NCBI RefSeq assembly: GCF_009754905.2
Contig: NZ_CP066775.1
Span: forward strand, 1,984,001-2,048,000
From: Mucilaginibacter ginkgonis
GTDB taxonomy: Bacteria > Bacteroidota > Bacteroidia > Sphingobacteriales > Sphingobacteriaceae
Direction: 5' to 3'
DNA length: 64,000 nt
Below the pieces are notes generated by a model. That model ran no database searches and was not told the origin of the DNA. It saw only the letters and a program-made list of their open reading frames with translations. Within the stretch, counting starts at the first letter, position 1, and each line of letters begins with the position of its first letter. The position numbers were made by a program, and so were the translations under genes. Of this stretch, positions 23,553 to 32,847 are shown piece by piece.

Positions 23553-25478
23553 TTACTTACCTATCAACTTGCCGATCATACCATGCAATTCGTGCGGCTG
23601 GAACGGTTTTACTAATACATCATTCATGCCGCTGGCGAGCGCCTCAGCCTTTTCATGGTCAAAACTTGCTGCTGAAAGTGAAATGATGGGCACGGCTTTG
23701 CGGCCGTCATGCGCTATCTGGCGTATGCGTTTAGCAGCTTCATAACCGTCCATCTCAGGCATGTGGGTGTCCATCAAGATCACGTCAAAGTCGTTATTGG
23801 TAGCAGCTTCTACAGCTTTAACGCCCGTATCGACAATCTCCATATTGATATTCCAGCCTTTTAACAGTTTGGTCATCATAAATTGATTAACCATGTTATC
23901 CTCGGCCACAAGTACCTTCGCGTTGTCAAATGGCGGCAGGTCTTTAGCCTTAAGTTTCGCGTCTGCCGGTTGGTTAATGTTCTCCACTATATCGTACCAG
24001 TTGGTAAATGTAAATTTGCTTCCCTTGCCGGGTGTGCTGCTTACAGATAAATCGCCGCCCATTAGTTCAGCTAGTTTTTTTACGATGGCCAGCCCTAAAC
24101 CTGTGCCGCCGTACTTTGCAGCTGTGTCATCATCTGCCTGTTCAAAAGCGTCAAAGATCCGTTGCAGTTTCTCGTCAGAGATACCTATACCGGTATCTAC
24201 AACGTTCAGTTCTATTTTAATCCGTTTCTTTTCAGTATCAAGAATCTTGCCATCTATACTTACATAACCCACATTGGTAAACTTAATGGCGTTGCTTACC
24301 AGGTTCATCAATATTTGGTTAAGCCGCAGCGAATCAACCATAACATACTGCGGCATCGCAGCCGGCATGTCAAGTATCAGCTCGATATCTTGCTCATCGG
24401 CTTTGTACTTTAAAAGGTCATAAACAGATTGGGCGACATCACGGATGTTGTTTGGTGCAGGAGATATGTTAAACTTGCCGGCCTCTATCTTTGAAATATC
24501 CAATACATCATTAATTACCCCCAACAAAGATTTAGCGGTGGTATTAAGCAGGGATATTACGTTCTTCTGCTGATCGTCTAATTGGGTTTTGGTCAGCATA
24601 TCGGTTAAGCCGATTATACCGTTCACAGGCGTGCGCAGTTCATGGCTCATGTTAGCCAAAAAATTCTCTTTAACCTTTTTGCCATACTCTGCCGCTTCCT
24701 TTGAGTTGATCAGTTCGGCCTGATAATTCTTTTGATTGGTAATATCGCTAATATTAACAAATAAGGTACTGCTGCGGTAACTAACCCGGCATTCTACCCA
24801 AATGGTATGACCATCAACATGCTGAAATTTGCACTCGAAAGCGCTAAAGGCGCTGTGATCTTTAACCGCTTGCTTTAGGTGGTCTGCGAACGATACCTGT
24901 TCTTCCACAGGAGCGATTGTGGTTAAATTTTTACCAATTAACGATGCCGGGGTGTAGCCCGTGATTTTCTCTACCGCCCTGTTGATAGTTACGACTTCTA
25001 AAGAGTCGGCATTTAGTGTGCAAATGATATCGGCGGAGTTCTTGACGACAATAGCATAGTTCTGCAGTTCTTCGTTTTTCTGCTTCAACTCCCTGCGGCT
25101 TTTTGACAATTGGATAAATGAATCTACTTTGGCAGCGGTTACGTAAGGGTCCAGCGGTTTAAACAAATAGTCGATCGCTCCCGCGCCGAGGCCTCTCACC
25201 GCGTATTTGGTTTCTTTAGATATCGCGGTTACAAAAAGCACCATGATATCGCGTGTACGCGGATTTGATTTAAGCATCTCTACCAGTTCAAAGCCATCCA
25301 TTTCGGGCATTTGAACGTCTACAAGCGCAATGGATATATGATTGTCCCAGGCTATTTTTAGCGCCTCATTGGGAGATGTGGTTGTAAATAAATGGATATC
25401 ATCGCGTTGCAACAATGCTTCGAGGGCGATAATATTCTCCAAGCGATCGTCAACGATCAAGATATTGATAGCGTTCAT
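23553..25478 (-). CDS. Hybrid histidine kinase: REC-PAS-HisKA-HATPase-REC
   Basis: A 641-residue cytoplasmic kinase without membrane helices. The N-terminal receiver (~3-120) has phospho-acceptor [12 protein letters not shown]; a PAS domain spans ~140-260 ([28 protein letters not shown]). The HisKA box is [16 protein letters not shown], the ATPase has N ([11 protein letters not shown]), G1 (VVDTGIGI) and G2 (GGTGLGLAI) boxes, and a C-terminal receiver has [14 protein letters not shown]. Its N-terminal REC suggests input from another kinase, plausibly the large hybrid kinase 1 kb upstream in the same gene group. The signal is unknown. Confidence 0.9.
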   Translation of the reverse strand: MNAINILIVDDRLENIIALEALLQRDDIHLFTTTSPNEALKIAWDNHISIALVDVQMPEMDGFELVEMLKSNPRTRDIMVLFVTAISKETKYAVRGLGAGAIDYLFKPLDPYVTAAKVDSFIQLSKSRRELKQKNEELQNYAIVVKNSADIICTLNADSLEVVTINRAVEKITGYTPASLIGKNLTTIAPVEEQVSFADHLKQAVKDHSAFSAFECKFQHVDGHTIWVECRVSYRSSTLFVNISDITNQKNYQAELINSKEAAEYGKKVKENFLANMSHELRTPVNGIIGLTDMLTKTQLDDQQKNVISLLNTTAKSLLGVINDVLDISKIEAGKFNISPAPNNIRDVAQSVYDLLKYKADEQDIELILDMPAAMPQYVMVDSLRLNQILMNLVSNAIKFTNVGYVSIDGKILDTEKKRIKIELNVVDTGIGISDEKLQRIFDAFEQADDDTAAKYGGTGLGLAIVKKLAELMGGDLSVSSTPGKGSKFTFTNWYDIVENINQPADAKLKAKDLPPFDNAKVLVAEDNMVNQFMMTKLLKGWNINMEIVDTGVKAVEAATNNDFDVILMDTHMPEMDGYEAAKRIRQIAHDGRKAVPIISLSAASFDHEKAEALASGMNDVLVKPFQPHELHGMIGKLIGK

Positions 25479-25624
25479 GCAAGTCTAAGTAGATAAGGAC
25501 AGTGTCAGAAACAGCACGCCACACAAAAAGCGCACAAATTCTTTCCGTAAAAAATCATGGATATTTACGTGATGTCTTTTTAGATAGTTTTCAAAAGTGA
25601 AAAAAATATTCCCAATAAGAGTAA

Positions 25625-26458
25625 TCAGATTTCAATCTTTTGGTAAATATTCTCCTTTTGATTGACGGTTTTAAACTTCTTACGGAAGCTTTCTGAACGG
25701 ATAGCCTCCTTGTTTCCAAGGCATAAAAAACCGAACGGGCAGAGGCTGCGGTAAAAAAGATCGAGGATTTTTTCCTGCAAGTCGGGCTCAAAATAAATGA
25801 AGACGTTACGACAGCTAATGAGCTGGAATTCGTTAAATATCTGATCTGAAATTAAGTTATGCAGCGAAAACAATGTTTGCTGTTTTAACTCGCTGTGAAT
25901 GCTTGCCGCATCATACATCAATGTAAAGTGGTCTGTGATGGTTCCGGGTAAACCTGTGAGGTTGTAGTTTTCGGCGAACTCCTTTACCCTGCGTAATGTA
26001 TAGATACCTTTACGTGCAGTTTTTAACACGTCGGAATTAATGTCTGTCCCGTAGATAAAAGATTTCTCTTTTAGGCCAAGCTCCTTCAACAAGATTGCCA
26101 AAGAATAAACTTCCTCGCCGGTAGAGCAGCCTGCACTCCAGATTTTAATGTGTTGATACGACGACAGGTACGGCAGCACAGTATCCTTTAAAGCACGATA
26201 AAAATTCGGGTCGCGGAACATCTCTGTAACGTTTACCGTAATCTCTATCAAAAATTCTTGAAAAAACTGCTCGTCATTAACCAGCGAATATTTCAGGTCT
26301 GCAAACTCCAGCTTTTTAAGCTGCATGATACGCACGATCCTACGCTTAAAAGACGCTTTAGAATATTGCGAAAAATCAAACCCGTGAATTTCTTTTATGA
26401 TATTTACAAGGTCTGCTATTTGCTGTGGTGTAATGTTATCGTAAACCGGGGCAGCCAT
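25625..26458 (-). CDS. CheR-type protein-glutamate O-methyltransferase
   Basis: A 277-residue methyltransferase. It has the CheR N-terminal helices (DFSQYSKASFKRRIVRIMQLKK), the MTEMFRDPNFY-like VTEMFRDPNFYRAL, SAM-binding IWSAGCSTGEEVYSLAILLKE, GTDINSDVLKTARKGIY, and NVFIYFEPDLQEKIL. CheR methylates receptor glutamates in chemotaxis, but no MCP or CheB is nearby. It starts 3 bp after the large hybrid kinase, so it likely works with that kinase in a non-flagellar signalling system. Confidence 0.9.
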   Translation of the reverse strand: MAAPVYDNITPQQIADLVNIIKEIHGFDFSQYSKASFKRRIVRIMQLKKLEFADLKYSLVNDEQFFQEFLIEITVNVTEMFRDPNFYRALKDTVLPYLSSYQHIKIWSAGCSTGEEVYSLAILLKELGLKEKSFIYGTDINSDVLKTARKGIYTLRRVKEFAENYNLTGLPGTITDHFTLMYDAASIHSELKQQTLFSLHNLISDQIFNEFQLISCRNVFIYFEPDLQEKILDLFYRSLCPFGFLCLGNKEAIRSESFRKKFKTVNQKENIYQKIEI

Positions 26459-26461
26459 CTC

Positions 26462-29400
26462 TTAACTCACAATCCACAACTGCATCAGCGAAATTAGCCT
26501 GTCAATATCAACAGGTTTGGTTATATAGTCATTTGCCCCGGCTGCTATACATTTGTCGCGGTCGTCTTTCATGGCTTTTGCTGTAAGCGCAATCACCGGC
26601 AGTTTAGACCACTTAATGTTTTTTCTTATCTCGCGTGTAGCTTCGTAACCATCCATTTTCGGCATCATAATGTCCATCAGTACAATGTCTATGCCATCAA
26701 TCTCATCCAGTTTTTGTAAAGCCTCTTCCCCATCATTGGCGATCTCAACAACCAGGTCGTAGGTCTGCAAGGCACTGCTCAACGCAAATATGTTGCGCAT
26801 GTCATCATCCACCAACAATACTTTTTTGCCTTTGAGGGATTCTTTGCTTAAGCCGCCGCCCTTTTTAACCATCGGGTTGGCAACAGGTGCAACCGGCGAT
26901 GCCGAGTTTAATTTGTGCAAGAACAGGTTTACTTCATCAATCAATCTGTCCGAAGATTTATTGGTTTTTACCACCATCGCGTTGGCGTATTGCATCAGCC
27001 TGCTCACCGAGTTTTTATCTAACTCCATAGCCGTGTTAACGATGATCGGTAATGATGCGAACTTGTCAACCGCTTTGATCTTGTCTAAAAGATCGAGGCC
27101 CGAAATATCCGGCAGGTTTAAATCAAGTATTACGCACTGGTACTCGTCTTGCTGTAACATCTCAAACGCGCTTTCGCCATCAAAGGCTTGCTGTACAGTA
27201 ATCCCTTGTTTCTGCATCAGCTCTTTCAGCGCATCACTTTGTGCCTGGTGGTCTTCAACTAACAATATCTGCTTTATCTGGCTGCCGCTTTGTTTAATGA
27301 TATCGCCAAATAACTTGTCGATCGCCTCTGCCTTTATAGGCTTTTTCATGAAGCTGATGGCGCCTTCGCTTTTTACTTTCTTCTCAGCAGCTTCACCGGC
27401 CGACATCAGGTGCACCGGGATATCCTTCAAATCAGAAACCTGTTTCAACTCCTTCAAAATCTGCCAGCCATCTTTACCCGGCAGCATGATGTCAAGAATT
27501 ACCGCATCGGGCATATTATCAGCAATAATTTGAACCGCGTTAGTACCTTCATTAACCAATATGGCATTGTAGCCATGATCCTTAGCGTAATTCTCTAATA
27601 TATCAGCAAAGTTTTTATCGTCCTCAACGATCACTACCGTTGGCGGGCGGTTGGGATCGATATTTTGCGGCCTTGCCAAAACAGGCATTTGTACCTCGGC
27701 AGGTTCAAAGCTTTCTACCGTTGGCACTGTTTCTTCTTGTTTTGCTACCTGTTCTGCGGCCGTTACCGGAATAGTAAGTATAAACTCGCTGCCTTTGCCC
27801 GGCTCGCTGATGAGCGACAGATTTCCGCCCAGGAGGTTCGCTAATTCCCGGCTGATGGATAATCCTAAACCTGTGCCGCCGTATTTACGGCTGGTTGAGC
27901 CGTCTGCTTGCTGAAAGGCTTCGAAAATGAGCTTCTGCTTATCGGCAGGGATACCAATACCCGAATCTTTTACACTGAAGCTGATGGTGCCCGGTGTTTT
28001 ACCTGCAGATGCAGTAACTGATATTTGGCCTTCTTCGGGCGTAAACTTAAACGCGTTTGATAACAGGTTTTTAATTACCTGTTCTACACGCACTTTATCT
28101 ACAAGAATATGGCTTGGTGCGGTGGTAATCTTTTTGCTGAAGTTGATGCGCTTGTTACTTGCGGTTTCGGCAAAAAGCATTTCCATATCGTCAACAATTT
28201 CCTCTACGGCAATGCGCTCATTCTGCAATTCAAATTTACCCGACTCGATCTTAGCCAGGTCAAGAATGTCATTGATCAGCGTCAACAAGTCATTACCCGC
28301 GTTGAAAATCACGCTTGCGTATTTGATCTGCTCTGTCGACAGGTTATCGGCTTTGTTGTCTTTAAGTATCCGCGCAAGCACCAAAATACTGTTTAACGGC
28401 GTACGCAACTCGTGACTCATATTGGCCAGGAACTCCGACTTGTAACGACCGGTAGTTTCCAGCTCCTCAACCTTTCGGCTGATGTCCAGGCGGGCTTCTT
28501 CTATTGCCTGGTTTTTTTCTTCCATCAAACTGGCTTTCTCTTCCAGTTCTGCATTAATTGTGCGCAGTTCCTCTTGTTGCACTTTAAGCTCCTCTTCTGA
28601 TGCTTGCAGCATTTCAGTCTTGCTTAACAACTCCTCGTTGGTTACACGCATTTCCTCCTGCTGTGCCTCCAGTTCTTCGGCTTGCTGCTGGGTTTCCTCG
28701 AACAGGTTTTGCATTATGGTACGTGCCTGAGCGGTATGCAACGCCACGCCGATATCTTTTGCTACCAGCAAAACGTAGTCCCTTATAGAATCATTTAGCC
28801 CATTCTGGTAAGCCAATTCCATAACGCCCATCAGCTTTTTATCAAAGAAAACCGGGACGATAAATACCTCTGACAATTCCTGACTGATGATAGAAGTTTC
28901 CAACTCGAGTTTTTGGTTCAGGCTGCCTTTAATGGTTGCTGCCTTTTGATCTTTGGCAACCTGCCCTAACCAGCTTTCAGACAGTTTTATGTTTTTCTTG
29001 ATCTTGCTTAAATCGTGGAAGGCGTAATATGAGCACAGTTCCAGTTCGTCCCTGTCTTCATTAAACAGGTAGAAAGTAGCGCTGATGGCTTTTGTGTAAT
29101 TAGACACTTCTGCCAGCACGTTGTCTGCAAGTTCCTGCTCTTTTTGCTGCCCTTGCATTTTCTCATTCAGCAGGCCGGCACCTGTAAGCAGCCAATTCTT
29201 TGCTTCATTCTCGCCAAGAATTATTTCTAACTGGCCGTTAGCATCTTTTATCTCGGCCTCTATTTTCTTTTGCTGATCGAATGTTTTTTGGATGTAAAGG
29301 AACAGTACTATGATAATGACCAGGAAAATAGATGAGCCGCCAACAATGGTCATAATAGTGAAGGTGGCTGCTTCCTCTGTCCGGGTTTTACGGGCAGTAA

Positions 29401-29905
29401 GGATCTTGCTTTCCATCTCATCTATAGCCGCGATCAGCTTCCTGATATGGTCCATAGATTTTTTACCGTTTTGCATCAGCTTATTATCAACCAGGTATTG
29501 CAAGCCTTTTTCTTTACGGTCGGTAATATTGTCGCGAATGATATTGAGGCGTTCTGTAGCAGATTGTACCAGCGAGTCGATATTTTTACTGCTTACCTCA
29601 TCGTTTTGCGACAACGTTTTAAGGCCGGCCAATACGGGAGCAATATTAGCTTCGCTGGTGTGGAAGGGTTCCAGGAATTCGCTTTCGCCTGTAGCGAAAT
29701 ACCCGCGCGCGCCCGTCTCTGCATCTATCAAATATTGCAGCACCTGGCGCGACGACTTTATGATCTGCTGGCTGTGGTTAACCTTTTCCTGGTCGCTTTG
29801 CAGCTGACGGATACTGGTGTAAGAGAAAATACCGACAACAAAAACAAGAATAATTGCGATCGCGAAGCCGGTAAGCACCTGCTGCCTGAAACTTAATTTT
29901 AGCAT
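26462..29905 (-). CDS. CHASE3-GAF hybrid histidine kinase with three receiver domains
   Basis: A 1147-residue sensor kinase. TM1 (~8-30) and TM2 (~185-207) flank a periplasmic CHASE3 domain (YLIDAETGARGYFATGESEFLEPF). A GAF domain follows (~240-395), then a long Glu-rich coiled coil (~400-490, LEAQQEEMRVTNEELLSK). HisKA is [16 protein letters not shown]; the ATPase boxes are LLSNAFKFTPEEG, DSGIGIPADKQ and GGTGLGLSI. Three receivers end the protein, with acceptors in LDIMLPGKDG, LDLNLPDISG and MDIMMPKMDG. It forms an operon with CheR and the REC-PAS kinase, suggesting a multistep phosphorelay. The input is unknown. Confidence 0.92.
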   Translation of the reverse strand: MLKLSFRQQVLTGFAIAIILVFVVGIFSYTSIRQLQSDQEKVNHSQQIIKSSRQVLQYLIDAETGARGYFATGESEFLEPFHTSEANIAPVLAGLKTLSQNDEVSSKNIDSLVQSATERLNIIRDNITDRKEKGLQYLVDNKLMQNGKKSMDHIRKLIAAIDEMESKILTARKTRTEEAATFTIMTIVGGSSIFLVIIIVLFLYIQKTFDQQKKIEAEIKDANGQLEIILGENEAKNWLLTGAGLLNEKMQGQQKEQELADNVLAEVSNYTKAISATFYLFNEDRDELELCSYYAFHDLSKIKKNIKLSESWLGQVAKDQKAATIKGSLNQKLELETSIISQELSEVFIVPVFFDKKLMGVMELAYQNGLNDSIRDYVLLVAKDIGVALHTAQARTIMQNLFEETQQQAEELEAQQEEMRVTNEELLSKTEMLQASEEELKVQQEELRTINAELEEKASLMEEKNQAIEEARLDISRKVEELETTGRYKSEFLANMSHELRTPLNSILVLARILKDNKADNLSTEQIKYASVIFNAGNDLLTLINDILDLAKIESGKFELQNERIAVEEIVDDMEMLFAETASNKRINFSKKITTAPSHILVDKVRVEQVIKNLLSNAFKFTPEEGQISVTASAGKTPGTISFSVKDSGIGIPADKQKLIFEAFQQADGSTSRKYGGTGLGLSISRELANLLGGNLSLISEPGKGSEFILTIPVTAAEQVAKQEETVPTVESFEPAEVQMPVLARPQNIDPNRPPTVVIVEDDKNFADILENYAKDHGYNAILVNEGTNAVQIIADNMPDAVILDIMLPGKDGWQILKELKQVSDLKDIPVHLMSAGEAAEKKVKSEGAISFMKKPIKAEAIDKLFGDIIKQSGSQIKQILLVEDHQAQSDALKELMQKQGITVQQAFDGESAFEMLQQDEYQCVILDLNLPDISGLDLLDKIKAVDKFASLPIIVNTAMELDKNSVSRLMQYANAMVVKTNKSSDRLIDEVNLFLHKLNSASPVAPVANPMVKKGGGLSKESLKGKKVLLVDDDMRNIFALSSALQTYDLVVEIANDGEEALQKLDEIDGIDIVLMDIMMPKMDGYEATREIRKNIKWSKLPVIALTAKAMKDDRDKCIAAGANDYITKPVDIDRLISLMQLWIVS

Positions 29906-30020
29906 GGTTGAAGTAGAGTTTAATCAATACGTACAGGTGTTAAGCCCGCACATTTGTTTTCACAGTCAAGTATACGTAATTATTAAACGTAGAGTTGGGA
30001 GAAAGCGAAATTTGTAATTT

Positions 30021-30437
30021 TTAGACAGATGGCGGCGGCACCTTTTTATAAACAACTTGTTTGGTATCAACACGGCTGCCGATAATTGCCAGGAAACTGC
30101 CGCCGAACAACACTGACCAGCCCCACCTGAATTTTATGAGGTGCGATAATTTGGCCGAGATATTTTTGAATGGAATAAAGCTGAACGAGGTATGTACCTT
30201 AACAAGTGCGCCAACATATAATATGACTATCAGCAGAAATAATGTCCAGGCAATAGCCCTGCGCAGCTGCGGCTTAAATGAAGCGATACCTCCAACCGCG
30301 ACAACAAATATCACAACGCCATAAGGTTTATTCACCGCATACAAATTCCAGTCGAAAAGGTAGAACGGCCTCAGCAGCGGGCAGTAAGTGCCAACTATAA
30401 CCAGTACAAAACCAAGCAGTGCAAGTATGCGTCGCAT
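30021..30437 (-). CDS. Hypothetical membrane protein downstream of gldC
   Basis: A 138-residue protein with about four hydrophobic segments (residues ~5-22, 38-55, 63-83 and 108-122) and a basic cytoplasmic tail (RVDTKQVVYKKVPPPSV). I do not recognise a family. It starts 3 bp after the gldC stop, so it is the third gene of a small operon. Confidence 0.65.
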   Translation of the reverse strand: MRRILALLGFVLVIVGTYCPLLRPFYLFDWNLYAVNKPYGVVIFVVAVGGIASFKPQLRRAIAWTLFLLIVILYVGALVKVHTSFSFIPFKNISAKLSHLIKFRWGWSVLFGGSFLAIIGSRVDTKQVVYKKVPPPSV

Positions 30438-30440
30438 GTG

Positions 30441-30770
30441 TTACTTACTTAACTCCATCTTTTCTGCAAAGTGTGCGCAATAGTCGCGCAGGTCTTCAAC
30501 AATATTTTCCTCGCCGGTGGCGCGTAAAAAACTGTCGCCCATGGTCATTAGCGTTTCGTAAAAGAAACGTTTCATCTGGTCTACGGGCATGTCCTTTGTC
30601 CAAAGGTCAATGCGCAACGTATTCTTATAATTATCGTCCCACAAAGCCAGCATCATCGACTTTACGGGCAAGGCTTCCTTTTCCTTCGAGTCGGTCGACT
30701 CCCACATGATGGTTTCGGGAACATTATGGTCGTCAAGGTCTATAGTGAGTTTAATTTCAGCAGTTTTCAT
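30441..30770 (-). CDS. gldC: Gliding motility protein GldC
   Basis: A 109-residue soluble protein. It opens with EIKLTIDLDDHNVPETIMWESTDS and continues KSMMLALWDDNYKNTLRIDLWTKDMPVDQMKRFFYETLMTMGDSF, which is the GldC signature. GldC is linked to gliding and type IX secretion in Bacteroidota although it is also kept by non-gliders. It is the middle gene of a three-gene operon (30 kb). No other gld genes are in the window. Confidence 0.92.
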   Translation of the reverse strand: MKTAEIKLTIDLDDHNVPETIMWESTDSKEKEALPVKSMMLALWDDNYKNTLRIDLWTKDMPVDQMKRFFYETLMTMGDSFLRATGEENIVEDLRDYCAHFAEKMELSK

Positions 30771-30776
30771 TCAGTG

Positions 30777-31049
30777 TTATTTAACCAGTAAAAAGATAAT
30801 GGCCGTCAAAGTTATAAAGCTTAGTTCAACCCACCATACGTTTTTAAGTTCCTTAAAGTAATTGCGGAAAATTATATCCAGGAATGACACAACTACCGCA
30901 AACAGCAAAAATATCCAGCCAATGGCAGCTGACAGGTGGTTATATACACCGCTGCTTGCCACAGTTGCCCCGCCATAGATCCACACGTATACCGCAATGA
31001 ATAGAAACGCGGCCGTACAAAAGTTTAGTGGTGTTAGTTTGAATTTCAT
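30777..31049 (-). CDS. Hypothetical three-helix membrane protein upstream of gldC
   Basis: A 90-residue protein with three hydrophobic segments (residues ~10-27, 38-60 and 73-88). The ends are short and charged. No family is recognised. It precedes gldC by 6 bp and is the first gene of that operon. Confidence 0.62.
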   Translation of the reverse strand: MKFKLTPLNFCTAAFLFIAVYVWIYGGATVASSGVYNHLSAAIGWIFLLFAVVVSFLDIIFRNYFKELKNVWWVELSFITLTAIIFLLVK

Positions 31050-31063
31050 TAGCCCCTCCCTAT

Positions 31064-31149
31064 CCCTCCCCTAAAAGGGAGGGTTTGAATTTGTTGTGAT
31101 CGTGACCTCTTTTTTGAAGCCCTCTCCTTTGGAGAGGGCTGGGTGAGGC
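31064..31149. repeat. CCCTCTCC/GGAGAGGG hairpin repeat pair
   Basis: Two hairpins lie here: CCCTCCC/GGGAGGG at 31064-31083 and the perfect 10-bp AGCCCTCTCC/GGAGAGGGCT at 31118-31140 with a TTT loop, followed by GGGTGAGGC. The second is the same family as 32799-32828 and 40638-40656. It lies between rhlE and the gldC operon and may end the rhlE transcript. Confidence 0.75.
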
Positions 31150-32490
31150 CTATTTTCTTTTAGGTTTATAATACTTCTTCTTTGAAGCGTCTTTCAACTT
31201 TTTAATGTAAGCCTTTTTTGCATCGGCTCCCTCTTTGGTATTTTCCAGTTTCTTTTCGTGGAAAGCACCTTTAAAATCAGGGTTTTCTTTACGCTTCTGC
31301 ATGTCTATCTCGCGGGCCTGTGCCTGGCGCTCGTCATAGCTAATGGCTTCAACAAAAACATCTTCGGGCATTTGCTTTACTTCGATGGTTTGCCTGATGA
31401 GCTTTTGAATCTTCTGCAGGTAGTAATTCTCGGCCGGGTTGCAAAAGGTTATAGCTTCGCCAAGATTAAGTGCCCTGCCCGTACGGCCAATGCGGTGCAC
31501 GTAATCTTCTATCACCACCGGTACGTCAAAGTTGATCACGTGGCTCACATCGTTCACGTCTATACCGCGCGCAACCACATCGGTAGCCACCAATATCTTC
31601 ACCTCATCATTTTTAAATGAGTTGATAGAGTTTATGCGTGTATTCTGCCCTTTGTTGGCATGCAGTACTTTTACCTGGGTATCGTCGTACTTGCGTACAA
31701 GAAATTTATAAACATCTTCTGCCGAAACACGGGTTTTACAAAAGATGATCATCTTTTTAATGTCTTCGGTGTTATCCAATATCCAGCGAAGCAGATTGAT
31801 CTTTGTTTTTACACCCGGCACAACATATACCGACTGTGTTACCGTAGCCGCCGGCGTAGCCTGCGGCGTAACCTCGATCATTGTTGGGAATTCCAAAAAA
31901 TTAGCAGACAGTTGCTGCACTTTATCAGACATAGTAGCCGAAAACAGCAGGTTCTGCCGCTTGCGCGGAACAACTTCTAAAATGCGGTTTATCTGCGGCA
32001 TAAAGCCCATATCCATCATCTTGTCAGCTTCGTCAAGCACCAAAACCTGCAAAGGTTTAGTTTGGATATGACCTGCCAGATAAAGATCCAGGTAACGGCC
32101 CGGCGTAGCAACAATGATATCTACACCCTTGTTCAATTGCTCTATTTGCGTTTTGGGACCTAGCCCGCCATACAGGATAACAGTACGCAGATCGGTATAT
32201 GCCGAGAAGGTTTTAACATTCTCCTCGATCTGGATTGCAAGTTCGCGGGTTGGGGCTATAACGAGCGCGCGGGCGTGCTCGCCTTGCGCATACTTTAGCC
32301 TCATGATCATGGGCAGCACGTAAGCAGCAGTTTTACCCGTGCCCGTCTGCGCTACCCCCATTACATCCTGACCGTTCAATATTGGCGGAATGGCTTTTTG
32401 CTGTATCGGCGTTGCCTCTGTATAACCGGCATCAGTAATGGCATTCAAAACCTGGCGGTTAAATTTAAAATCTTCGAAGGCTGCAGACAT
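31150..32490 (-). CDS. DEAD-box RNA helicase, RhlE type
   Basis: A 446-residue helicase. All core motifs are present: Q motif EATPIQQKAIP, I AQTGTGKT, Ia PTRELAIQ, II VLDEADKMMDMGF, III SATM, V VATDVVARGIDV, VI HRIGRTGRA. The C-terminus is Lys-rich (KKYYKPKRK), which binds RNA non-specifically in RhlE/CsdA-like proteins. The usual role is ribosome assembly or mRNA turnover, often at low temperature. A TATCTTTG box ends 5 nt before the ATG. Confidence 0.92.
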   Translation of the reverse strand: MSAAFEDFKFNRQVLNAITDAGYTEATPIQQKAIPPILNGQDVMGVAQTGTGKTAAYVLPMIMRLKYAQGEHARALVIAPTRELAIQIEENVKTFSAYTDLRTVILYGGLGPKTQIEQLNKGVDIIVATPGRYLDLYLAGHIQTKPLQVLVLDEADKMMDMGFMPQINRILEVVPRKRQNLLFSATMSDKVQQLSANFLEFPTMIEVTPQATPAATVTQSVYVVPGVKTKINLLRWILDNTEDIKKMIIFCKTRVSAEDVYKFLVRKYDDTQVKVLHANKGQNTRINSINSFKNDEVKILVATDVVARGIDVNDVSHVINFDVPVVIEDYVHRIGRTGRALNLGEAITFCNPAENYYLQKIQKLIRQTIEVKQMPEDVFVEAISYDERQAQAREIDMQKRKENPDFKGAFHEKKLENTKEGADAKKAYIKKLKDASKKKYYKPKRK

Positions 32491-32495
32491 GGGCG

Positions 32496-32503
32496 CAAAG
32501 ATA
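32496..32503 (-). promoter_or_regulatory. -7 box TATCTTTG before the RhlE-type helicase
   Basis: Matches TAnnTTTG, with 5 nt (CGCCC) before the ATG. TTTA about 20 nt upstream could serve as a weak -33 element. Confidence 0.62.
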
Positions 32504-32690
32504 CGAAATTCCTAACCCTGTCTTAAATTGTGTAATGAGATGGATCTAAACATCTATAAGATGTGTTTTTAAATTTTTGGTGTAGTATAAGAATGAGGTG
32601 TACCCAGATATGGAATTGTTAGACAAAGATACTTCCATAGAATGTTTGGGATTGCAACGAAAAGAGCCTGATGTTAATTATCAAGATTTT

Positions 32691-32784
32691 GGCGTTCCCC
32701 TGTCCCGACAGCTATCGGGACGGGTCGGGCTATCCGTTACAAGTCCTCGCTACGCTGTGGGCTTTTCACTGCTATTCCTAACGC
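32691..32784 (-). repeat. GCGTTA...AACGCC structured repeat (minus orientation)
   Basis: A ~94-bp copy. The minus strand starts GCGTTAGGAATAGCAGTG and ends GGGGAACGCC. Stem 2 is GTCCCGA/TCGGGAC (32702-32721). It carries the family's GAGGACTTG and GGATAGCCCG segments. Confidence 0.8.
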
Positions 32785-32798
32785 AGCTTGGCTCGCTC

Positions 32799-32828
32799 CC
32801 TCTCCTTCGGAGAGGATTGGGGTGAGGC
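32799..32828 (+). repeat. CCTCTCC-TTC-GGAGAGG hairpin repeat
   Basis: A 7-bp stem followed by ATTGGGGTGAGGC, of the same family as 31118-31149. It directly precedes the dihydroorotase promoter. Confidence 0.72.
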
Positions 32829-32835
32829 TTTTTCC

Positions 32836-32843
32836 TATATTTG
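32836..32843 (+). promoter_or_regulatory. -7 box TATATTTG before dihydroorotase
   Basis: Matches TAnnTTTG, separated from the ATG by only CCTC. Confidence 0.6.
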
Positions 32844-32847
32844 CCTC

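Noticed and set aside
27651..28415. Long antisense frames over the histidine kinase genes
   Set aside because: They are shadows of strongly conserved kinase coding sequence and carry no domain.
32598..32825. Open frame of about 75 codons between the helicase and dihydroorotase genes
   Set aside because: Most of it runs through the structured repeat and the GGAGAGG hairpin, it has a GTG start and no recognisable domain.
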